Positions 1 through 5,282 of a stretch of 5,613 nt of DNA are shown piece after piece; position 1 is the first letter of the stretch; every line of letters starts with the position of its first letter. The DNA lies in assembly GCA_025353235.1 (NCBI GenBank), contig JANXQZ010000255.1, positions 1 to 5,613 of the forward strand, given 5' to 3'. Below the pieces are notes generated by a model that did no database searches, was not told the DNA's origin, and was given only the letters and a program-made list of their open reading frames with translations. The position numbers and the translations under genes are program-made. This stretch comes from Bryobacterales bacterium. GTDB lineage: Bacteria > Acidobacteriota > Terriglobia > Bryobacterales > Bryobacteraceae.

Positions 1-1
1 C

Positions 2-1588
2 GTGGATGCTTCCTTTCAGTTAAACCCCGGCGAGAAGGTGGGTTTGGTAGGCCCCAACGGTTCCGGGAAGACCACGCTTTTTCGCATGGTGGTCGGCGAA
101 GAGTCGCCCGACGAAGGCGACGTTTCCGTCCCTAAAAAGATGACCATCGGCTACTTCCGCCAAGACGTGGAGGAGATGAAGGGTCGCTCTGTGATCGACG
201 AGGCCATCGCTGGGAGCGGGCGGGTGGGCGATTTGCACCACGAATTGGAAGACCTTCAACGTGCCATGGAGGATCCCGACCGGGCTGGCGAAATGGACCG
301 CACTCTGGAGCGATTCGGCGAAGTGCAGGAGGAGTACGAGCATCTCGGCGGATACACGCTAGAAGCGCAGGCGCGCGAAGTGCTGCATGGGCTTGGGTTC
401 CAAGATGATCAGATTGACGGCGATTCCGGGGCTCTTTCGGGGGGCTGGAAGATGCGCGTTGCTTTGGCCCGGGTGCTGCTGGGTCGGCCTGACGTGCTGC
501 TTATGGATGAGCCGACGAACCATCTGGATATTGAATCGATCATCTGGCTGGAGGATTTTCTCAAGTCATTCCAAGGCGCCCTGCTGATGACTTCGCATGA
601 TCGCGAGTTTATGAATCGCCTGGTATCTAAGATCGCGGAGATCGACGCTGGGGAGATCATTTCTTATTCGGGCAACTACGATTTCTACGAGCGAGAGCGA
701 GCCATTCGCGAGACGAACCAGCAGGCCGCTTTTGCGCGCCAGCAGTCCATGCTGGCCAAGGAGCAGCGCTTTATCGACCGTTTCAAAACACACGCTGCCA
801 AGGCCGCTCAAGTGCAGAGCCGCATCAAGGCGCTCGACAAAATCGAGAAGATCGAGCTTCCCAAGAAGCGGCATGTGGTGAAGTTCGATTTTCGCGTGCC
901 GCCGCGCTCAGGTGATCTGGTGGCGGTGATCGAGGATCTGCATAAGAGCTACGGCCCGCGCGTGATCTATGACGGATTTAATCTCACCGTTCGTAGAGGA
1001 GAGTGTTGGGCGGTGATGGGCAGGACCGGCGCGGGCACGTCGACGTTGTTGAAAATGATCGCGGGGGCGAGTGCGCCGGATTCTGGAGACGTGCGGCTGG
1101 GGGCTAGCCTCAACATGGGGTACTTCGCGCAGCAGTCGCTGGACGTGCTGGATCCGAATCTGACGGTTCTGGAGCAGTTGCAATACGACTTCCCGCAGGA
1201 CGGAATGGGCTCGCTGCGTTCGCTGGCTGGAGCTTTCCAGTTCTCGGGAGACGATGTGGATAAGCGGATTCAAGCTCTGTCGGGCGGCGAGAAATCGCGA
1301 CTCGCTATGGCGCGGATGCTGTACAATCCGCCGAATTTCTTGGTACTGGATGAGCCGACCAACCACTTGGATTTGGCTACTAAGGAGATGCTGGTGGAGG
1401 CGCTCAAGGATTTTGAAGGGACAATGATTTTTGTGTCGCATGACCGTATGTTTTTGCGCGGGCTTGGTTCGCGGGTGCTGGAATTGGGGGGAGAGAGCGG
1501 GACGGATCGGAATCCTCGGGTGTATCCGGGGTCATACATAGAGTATGTTCAGAGCATCGGGCATGAGGCACCGGGGATTTATGCTTGA
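2..1588 (+). CDS. ABC-F family ATPase (5'-truncated by window edge), YheS/Uup-like
   Basis: Soluble protein with two ABC ATPase domains and no membrane segments. ABC-F proteins act on the ribosome (translation factors, some giving antibiotic resistance). Residues are numbered from the first complete codon (GTG at 2). NBD1 has Walker A GPNGSGKT (17-24), signature LSGGWK (145-150), Walker B LLMDEP with catalytic E170, and switch H199. A charged, probably coiled-coil linker follows (about 222-297), in the place of the ABC-F interdomain (PtIM) arm. NBD2 has signature LSGGEK (426-431), Walker B LVLDEP with E451, and switch H480. Its Walker A reads GRTGAGTST (340-348), so the lysine is replaced by Thr. 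The first residues match the 'DVSFQL.PGEKVGLVGPNG' part of the family, so some 20-30 N-terminal residues probably lie before the window and the GTG is unlikely to be the true start. It ends with TGA, without the extra C-terminal coiled coil of Uup. The family is certain; the subgroup is a guess. Confidence 0.95.
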   Translation: MDASFQLNPGEKVGLVGPNGSGKTTLFRMVVGEESPDEGDVSVPKKMTIGYFRQDVEEMKGRSVIDEAIAGSGRVGDLHHELEDLQRAMEDPDRAGEMDRTLERFGEVQEEYEHLGGYTLEAQAREVLHGLGFQDDQIDGDSGALSGGWKMRVALARVLLGRPDVLLMDEPTNHLDIESIIWLEDFLKSFQGALLMTSHDREFMNRLVSKIAEIDAGEIISYSGNYDFYERERAIRETNQQAAFARQQSMLAKEQRFIDRFKTHAAKAAQVQSRIKALDKIEKIELPKKRHVVKFDFRVPPRSGDLVAVIEDLHKSYGPRVIYDGFNLTVRRGECWAVMGRTGAGTSTLLKMIAGASAPDSGDVRLGASLNMGYFAQQSLDVLDPNLTVLEQLQYDFPQDGMGSLRSLAGAFQFSGDDVDKRIQALSGGEKSRLAMARMLYNPPNFLVLDEPTNHLDLATKEMLVEALKDFEGTMIFVSHDRMFLRGLGSRVLELGGESGTDRNPRVYPGSYIEYVQSIGHEAPGIYA

Positions 1589-1612
1589 GTTTTGGCAACT
1601 ATGCTAGCGCTC

Positions 1613-1637
1613 GCACCAAACTGGTGCATAATGGTGC
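1613..1637 (+). promoter_or_regulatory. Inverted plus direct TGGTGC repeats upstream of the RHH gene; candidate operator
   Basis: GCACCA (1613-1618) and TGGTGC (1622-1627) form a perfect 6-bp inverted repeat around AAC. A second TGGTGC (1632-1637) follows exactly 10 nt after the first, about one helical turn. The cluster ends 1 nt before the ATG at 1639. Ribbon-helix-helix repressors commonly bind short repeated half-sites over their own promoter, so autoregulation is a reasonable inference. CATAAT at 1627-1632 could be a -10 element placing the transcript start close to the ATG, but no convincing -35 is visible. No protein binding is shown by sequence alone. Confidence 0.4.
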
Positions 1638-1638
1638 T

Positions 1639-1896
1639 ATGCGGACATCAGACAAGGTCACGAGACAAAGCGTCAGCATGCCAACTAAGGTCGCCACGCA
1701 AGTTCGCACTATGGCTCGGACCCGTCGCCTCAGCACCAACAGGATGTTGGTGGAACTTATTGAGAACGGGATCGAAGGGGAAAAGAGGAAGCAGCAGCAG
1801 TTTTTCGATCTTGCCGAGCGCTTCCGTAGTGCCACTGATCCGGAGGAGGTCAAGAATCTGGGTGATCAAATGGGAAAGATGGTCTTTGGCAGCTAG
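1639..1896 (+). CDS. Ribbon-helix-helix (CopG/Arc-type) DNA-binding protein, antitoxin-like
   Basis: 85-residue protein, probably a dimeric DNA-binding repressor. TRQSVSMP (8-15) fits the RHH beta strand that reads the major groove. TKVATQVRTMARTRRL (16-31) fits helix A, and STNRMLVELIENGIE (32-46), with the usual small residue at the helix B start, fits helix B. A charged tail follows (47-85: GEKRKQQQFF, FRSATDPEEV, LGDQMGKMVFG), the place where RHH antitoxins hold their partner. The ATG at 1639 is preferred because the strand needs residues before it. An in-frame TTG at 1585, overlapping the abc-F stop, would add 18 residues not resembling the family, and the ATG at 1678 would cut the strand. 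No clear Shine-Dalgarno precedes 1639. The stop is 3 nt before the next gene, so the two are probably co-translated. An antitoxin role is inferred; it could equally be a plain regulator. Confidence 0.75.
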   Translation: MRTSDKVTRQSVSMPTKVATQVRTMARTRRLSTNRMLVELIENGIEGEKRKQQQFFDLAERFRSATDPEEVKNLGDQMGKMVFGS

Positions 1897-1899
1897 CTA

Positions 1900-2259
1900 A
1901 TGCCGAAGGTGGAGACGTGGGGCAATCTCCCGCAGGGCGTCCGCGAACACCTGATTGAGCGTATGCACAATCGGGCGATCGGCATAGCCGACCTCGATCA
2001 ACTTCGGCTCTGGATCGACTCGCGGCCGGAGGTGCCGGAAGGGGATTGGTTCAAGGACTTCGGTTCATTTAAGATCTGTGGGCAGGGACCATTCCCTTGT
2101 TTTGGGTCACTTATTCGAGGACCAGCGTTGCCAGAACATCGAGGTTATCCAGATCTATTCCAGTGCCGTCCTTTACCGGATACACCGAGACGTCCCGCGC
2201 TTCGACTCCAGGCTGGTAGAGACGGGCCCGCTTCCATGTGCCGAGAGCCTGCACGGTGA
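1900..2259 (+). CDS. Small conserved partner of the RHH protein; C-terminal part probably not native
   Basis: The open frame encodes 119 residues, beginning 3 nt after the RHH stop. Residues 1-66 look like a real, soluble, mostly helical protein: PKVETWGNLP, then a helical stretch about 11-28 (VREHLIERMHNRAI), DLDQLRLWID (31-40), and the Trp/Gly-rich PEVPEGDWFKDFGSFKICG (43-61). From memory, relatives with the DWFKDFGSFK motif continue with a lysine/threonine-rich segment such as 'PKTFLL.GQ' and end near 80-90 residues. Here the frame instead reads PFPCFGSLIRGP and runs antisense through the end of the convergent gene (stop complement at 2111-2113), so residues after about 66 are probably fortuitous. 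Neither alternative frame restores the expected tail. No known toxin catalytic motif was recognised. Partner or toxin of the RHH protein is inferred from adjacency only. It may be a 3'-truncated remnant. Confidence 0.55.
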   Translation: MPKVETWGNLPQGVREHLIERMHNRAIGIADLDQLRLWIDSRPEVPEGDWFKDFGSFKICGQGPFPCFGSLIRGPALPEHRGYPDLFQCRPLPDTPRRPALRLQAGRDGPASMCREPAR

Positions 2260-3430
2260 TCGAGTCCGCCTTATATTGCGTATAGTTGACCAAGTGAATC
2301 AGCAGGCGTTTGCCGTCGGGTGATTCCAGGACGTTGAATAGAATGCCCGCCGTGTTGAATGTCCGCGCGCCAAAGTTCTTGCGGGCAGTCGCGTTGTAGA
2401 GCATCTCCCAGATTTCTTGAATACGGTCCAGTTGCTTCTTGCTAGGCACAATGCTTCCGGGTTTGTCAGGTCCGAAACGCCACGTCGCTGGTCCTTCCAC
2501 CAAGCTGCCTCCCGAACGCACGAACTCCGCTAATGCTTTCCGCTCTTCCGCAGACAGCCGATCCGAAGGCGCAACATTGATCACTGTGCGCAACCCGTTC
2601 AGGCTTCCCCCGCTGACATGACTGGCCGGAAGAGCCCGTGCCGCAATGTGTTGGGCGTACATTAGATCCAACAGACCGGCCGAGAGCAGTCCACCGCTCT
2701 CAGTATCTTGCGTCAGCGCCAGGCGGCTGAAGGGCTTGAACTCGCGCCACTCGCGATGAGCCTCGAAGTATTTTGCATATGCGCAGATTTGTTTCCAGTC
2801 CGCTATAGCGCGCGGATCGAAGTTCAGCAGGCGGATCTGCAACTCGTCATCGAGCGTGATGATCCAGCGAGCACCTCCGGCCGCTGCGTCCGCGATCGCT
2901 ATCCCGTAACGCTCCACGGGAAGCACCGTGTCAGCGGGCGGCGATACGCCGATCCAGAGCGTGCTACTCATCGACGCCCCGAGGAAGCGTAAGAAGCCGA
3001 TATTGGTGTTTACCCATGGACTGCTGGTGGGTCCAGCCATCACTTTCCCGCCATGTTCGATCACGATGCCGGGCCAGAGTCCTTGCGATGTGCCGGCGAT
3101 CAAGTCGCGTGTATCGAGCCGAATCTTTTGGCGGCTTGGCAATCTGATGATCGGGACGCCAACGTCTTTCAATTCGAAATCGCCTTCCAGCGCGACGGCG
3201 TCGACATGCAGAAGAATGGCTAGGCTTCCTGGTGAGCGAACTACGGCAACGACGGCGATCTCTCGTTGTTTAGCGCGCTTCAGAAACTCCGGGTTCAGCT
3301 TGCCGCTATCCACCAGGACGCAGTTGACCACCGTGCCTGCCAGCAGGTCGAGCGACTTGGGTTCGGACGAGCCCCAATGCACGGGCACCCAATCTGGCAT
3401 CCCAGCCAAGAGCATGAGCGCGAAAATCAT
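2111..3430 (-). CDS. Putative exported glycoside-hydrolase-like protein with GATase-like C-terminal region
   Basis: 439 residues, function not firmly recognised. Residues 1-11 (MIFALMLLAGM) are a short hydrophobic leader lacking basic residues, so export is only probable. Residues about 25-235 alternate beta strands and helices (TVVNCVLVDSG, EIAVVAVVRS, GIVIEHGG, ARWIITLDDE), compatible with a TIM barrel. Residues about 236-315, with TVINVAPSDRLSAEERKALAEFVRSGGSLVEGP, resemble the glutamine-amidotransferase-like trimerisation domain of GH42-type enzymes. The end (about 355-439), with GKRLLIHLVNYTQY, resembles their closing beta-sandwich. Catalytic acids cannot be assigned; E125 and D194/D195/E196 are candidates only. 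The ATG overlaps the rsmE stop as ATGA, an in-frame TGA two codons upstream fixes the start, and GGCAGG 7 nt before it can serve as ribosome site. A carbohydrate-binding or degraded-enzyme role is possible. Confidence 0.7.
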   Translation of the reverse strand: MIFALMLLAGMPDWVPVHWGSSEPKSLDLLAGTVVNCVLVDSGKLNPEFLKRAKQREIAVVAVVRSPGSLAILLHVDAVALEGDFELKDVGVPIIRLPSRQKIRLDTRDLIAGTSQGLWPGIVIEHGGKVMAGPTSSPWVNTNIGFLRFLGASMSSTLWIGVSPPADTVLPVERYGIAIADAAAGGARWIITLDDELQIRLLNFDPRAIADWKQICAYAKYFEAHREWREFKPFSRLALTQDTESGGLLSAGLLDLMYAQHIAARALPASHVSGGSLNGLRTVINVAPSDRLSAEERKALAEFVRSGGSLVEGPATWRFGPDKPGSIVPSKKQLDRIQEIWEMLYNATARKNFGARTFNTAGILFNVLESPDGKRLLIHLVNYTQYKADSITVQALGTWKRARLYQPGVEARDVSVYPVKDGTGIDLDNLDVLATLVLE

Positions 3431-4152
3431 GCTTCAGCCTGCCAGGCCGCGTTCAGGATCGCAAGGGCGGCAATTGCAGCGGTTTCAGCTCGCAGAATGG
3501 AACGGCCCAATGATACAGGCCGCCATTTCTCGGACACAGCCGCGCGTTCTCGATCCGTCCAGCCGCCTTCCGGTCCCAGTAAAAGCGCCACTTCATCACT
3601 CGGGCGCCTCGGTTGGGGAAGCGCTAAGAGAATAGGTTTCGCGGCAGGATCTTCATCCAAGACGAGCCGTAGTGCGGCATCGGGGATTGCAGCTTGCTGC
3701 AACCGAAGCGGCTCGCAAATTTCCGGCAGACGGGTCCGGCGCGCTTGCTCGCTCGCTTCGCGCACGATGCGCTGCCAACGGGCGATGCGCTTCTCCGCCG
3801 CGCGGTCCAGTCCCTTTTCACTGCGGTCCGCTAGGATCGGGATCACTCGTTCCACCCCGAGTTCGGTGGCTTTTTCAAGCAGCATCTCAAAGCGCTCAAA
3901 GCGAATCAGGCTTGCCAGCAATGTGATGTGCAGCAGCGGTTCCGGGGATGCTAGCCGCTCGACCACCCTCAAAATTACCAGCTCCTTGGCGACCGACTCA
4001 ACTTCCGCCAAGTACGCATTGCGATTGTCGGAAAGCTCATATAGCTGACCGGTCTCAACCCTAAGAACACGCGTGAGGTGGTGAGCATCCCCGCCCCTAA
4101 GGCTCGCGCGCTCCTCCCGGACTTCGTCTACAAAGAATCTGCGCCGCGCCAT
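3427..4152 (-). CDS. rsmE: 16S rRNA (uracil1498-N3)-methyltransferase RsmE
   Basis: 241 residues, the usual RsmE length. The enzyme transfers a methyl group from S-adenosylmethionine to N3 of U1498 of 16S rRNA in assembled 30S subunits. The N-terminal PUA-like part has RRRFFV (3-8) and the family's HHLTRVLRVETGQ (24-36). The C-terminal SPOUT (trefoil-knot) methyltransferase domain has ITLLASLIRFERFEMLLEKATELGV (76-100, split by the family's K94/E97), ARWQRIVREASEQARR (124-139), the cofactor-loop motif LLLGPEGGWTDRE (190-202) and LGRSILRAETA (215-225), which closes the knot. All expected motifs are present. The start at 4152 gives the canonical MxRRRFFV opening; only a weak GAG-type ribosome site precedes it. 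It is the first gene of a minus-strand pair with the exported protein (ATGA overlap) and is divergent from the small secreted gene, with its promoter probably reaching into that gene's signal-peptide codons. Confidence 0.95.
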   Translation of the reverse strand: MARRRFFVDEVREERASLRGGDAHHLTRVLRVETGQLYELSDNRNAYLAEVESVAKELVILRVVERLASPEPLLHITLLASLIRFERFEMLLEKATELGVERVIPILADRSEKGLDRAAEKRIARWQRIVREASEQARRTRLPEICEPLRLQQAAIPDAALRLVLDEDPAAKPILLALPQPRRPSDEVALLLGPEGGWTDRERAAVSEKWRPVSLGRSILRAETAAIAALAILNAAWQAEA

Positions 4153-4179
4153 TCTTACTCAATGTACGACAATGAACCC

Positions 4180-4632
4180 ATGCGCAAAGCTTCCCTCGTT
4201 ATCGCCTTCGTTGCTCTCGCGGCTGTTCTGATTTTCGAACTGCAGCCTATTCGCAAAGTGCACGCCCAGTCGGGCTGTTCGGTGAGCAGCCTGAACGGGA
4301 GCTTCGGTTATTATCTGAACGGATTCACTTATGACTCGCAAGGTTATCAGGTGGACTTAACAGCGTCCGGGCGTCTTGTCACGGATGGGGCAGGCAACCT
4401 GACTGGAGGCGATACGCTCAGCAACGATGGCTCCATCGTTCGCCGGACCTACACGGGAACGTACACGCTCAACGCCGATTGCACCGGTAGCGCCACGGTC
4501 ACATTCCCGAGCAATGGCCATTCCAACTTCGACATTGTTGTAGTTAACAACGGTAAAGAAGCCAATTTGATCGAGACTGACACCGGGGTAATCTTCAGCG
4601 GAGTGGCGAAGCAGCAGTTCCCGACTCCTTAA
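4180..4632 (+). CDS. Small secreted protein of unknown function, signal peptide plus beta-rich domain
   Basis: 150 residues from the ATG at 4180. The N-terminus is a clear Sec signal peptide: basic MRK, hydrophobic ASLVIAFVALAAVLIF, and a VHA/QS cleavage site near residue 30. The mature part has alternating short strands typical of an all-beta domain: GSFGYYLNGF, SGRLVTDGAGNLTGGDTLS, TYTGTYTLNADCTGSATVTF, FDIVVVNNGKEANLIETDTG. Its two cysteines (in SGCSV and NADCTG) could form a disulfide. I have seen similar 'G.....DGAGN.TG ... TYTGTYTV..DCTG' proteins in Acidobacteriota, with no known function. The frame stays open back to 4078 and has an ATG at 4162, but those starts overlap or abut rsmE and add residues in front of a complete signal peptide, so 4180 is preferred. 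No good Shine-Dalgarno is visible for any start. Its stop overlaps the ruvA start (TAATG). Confidence 0.75.
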   Translation: MRKASLVIAFVALAAVLIFELQPIRKVHAQSGCSVSSLNGSFGYYLNGFTYDSQGYQVDLTASGRLVTDGAGNLTGGDTLSNDGSIVRRTYTGTYTLNADCTGSATVTFPSNGHSNFDIVVVNNGKEANLIETDTGVIFSGVAKQQFPTP

Positions 4633-5237
4633 TGATCGCCCTGCTGCGCGGCACCTTGGCCGAGAAGCATCCGAACCAAGCCATCCTGGACATTGGAGGC
4701 GTCGGGTACGATGTTCACATTCCAGTGTCCACGTTTTCTGCCCTACCCGAAACAGGTTCCGAAGTGCGGCTCAGGATCTATACGCATGTCCGGGAAGACG
4801 CGCTGGCTTTGTTTGGGTTCCTGACGATAGAAGAGAAGATCCTGTTTGAGAAGCTGCTCTCCGTCAGCGGAATCGGGCCGAAGCTGGCGATAACGGTGCT
4901 CTCGGGCTTGCCAACTGGCATCCTCGTATCGGCAATTCGCAGCGGCAGCGTGGATCAACTTGTGCGCGTTCCGGGCATCGGCAAAAAGACGGCCGAGCGC
5001 ATGGTGCTGGAACTGAAAGACAAGCTGGACATGCTGCCTTCCGGCGCGCCGGTGGCCTCCGCTTCTAAACAGCAAGCGGCCCCCATGGGCTTAGTGGAGC
5101 AGGACGTTTTATCGGCCCTCGTGAACCTTGGTTGCCAACGTCCCGCTGCTGAGACGGCGGTGAGGAAAGCCAAGGCGGAGGGAGTGTCCGAAGAGTTCGA
5201 GCCCCTGTTCCGCCGTTCCCTGGAGCTGGTGCGATAA
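4632..5237 (+). CDS. ruvA: Holliday junction branch migration complex subunit RuvA
   Basis: 201 residues, full length for the family. RuvA tetramers bind Holliday junctions and load the RuvB motor for branch migration in recombination and repair. Domain I is the N-terminal OB fold (1-63), with MIALLRGTL, DIGGVGYDVHIP and LRIYTHVREDALALFGF. Domain II carries two helix-hairpin-helix motifs, SVSGIGPK (77-84) and VPGIGKKTAERMVLELKDK (113-131), that grip the junction arms. A flexible linker (about 135-152, ASASKQQAAP) leads to domain III (about 155-201, EQDVLSALVNLGCQRPAAETAVRKA), which contacts RuvB. ATG overlaps the preceding TAA by one base, with no usable Shine-Dalgarno just before it, suggesting translational coupling to the secreted-protein gene. 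RuvB and RuvC are not adjacent within the window. Confidence 0.97.
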   Translation: MIALLRGTLAEKHPNQAILDIGGVGYDVHIPVSTFSALPETGSEVRLRIYTHVREDALALFGFLTIEEKILFEKLLSVSGIGPKLAITVLSGLPTGILVSAIRSGSVDQLVRVPGIGKKTAERMVLELKDKLDMLPSGAPVASASKQQAAPMGLVEQDVLSALVNLGCQRPAAETAVRKAKAEGVSEEFEPLFRRSLELVR

Positions 5238-5250
5238 TAGTGGAACAATC

Positions 5251-5273
5251 GTCAGCAAGCCTGCGTAGCTGAC
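5251..5273. repeat. 6-bp inverted repeat in the ruvA-regulator gap
   Basis: GTCAGC (5251-5256) and GCTGAC (5268-5273) are perfect complements separated by 11 nt, within the 45-nt gap after ruvA. There is no T-tract after it, so it does not look like an intrinsic terminator. It could be an operator half-site pair or chance. It lies immediately before the AGAGG ribosome site of the next gene. Confidence 0.25.
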
Positions 5274-5282
5274 AGAGGCTGC

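Noticed and set aside
908..1441. 177-codon open frame on the minus strand within the ABC-F gene
   Set aside because: Overlaps the NBD2 coding region, which has unmistakable ABC motifs; the His/Arg/Gln-rich translation has none.
1592..1605. TTGGCA followed by TATGCT as a promoter for the RHH gene
   Set aside because: The two hexamers are only 2 nt apart, and from TTGGCA to the other candidate -10 (CATAAT, 1627) the spacing is 29 nt, so neither fits.
1589..1612. Possible intrinsic terminator after the ABC-F gene
   Set aside because: Only small palindromes (GCTAGC, AGCGCT) are present, with no stable stem followed by a T-run.
1585..1638. TTG start at 1585 for the RHH gene, overlapping the ABC-F stop as TTGA
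   Set aside because: Would add 18 residues in front of the RHH strand that look like translated promoter and repeat sequence; the ATG at 1639 gives a normal RHH length.
2098..2130. Possible bidirectional terminator between the converging genes
   Set aside because: No stem-loop with T-tracts was found; the sequence is mostly the end of the minus-strand coding region.
2928..3635. 235-codon open frame on the plus strand
   Set aside because: Antisense to the exported hydrolase-like gene and the end of rsmE, with low-complexity Ser/Arg/Pro composition and no recognisable motif.
3266..4048. 260-codon open frame on the plus strand, opposite rsmE
   Set aside because: It is antisense to the clearly identified rsmE and the start of the exported-protein gene; its Ser/Arg/Ala-rich translation is typical of a reverse-strand shadow in GC-rich DNA.
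4078..4179. Upstream starts (4078, 4162) for the small secreted protein
   Set aside because: 4078 lies inside the rsmE coding region and both precede a complete signal peptide beginning MRK at 4180; added residues do not resemble a leader.
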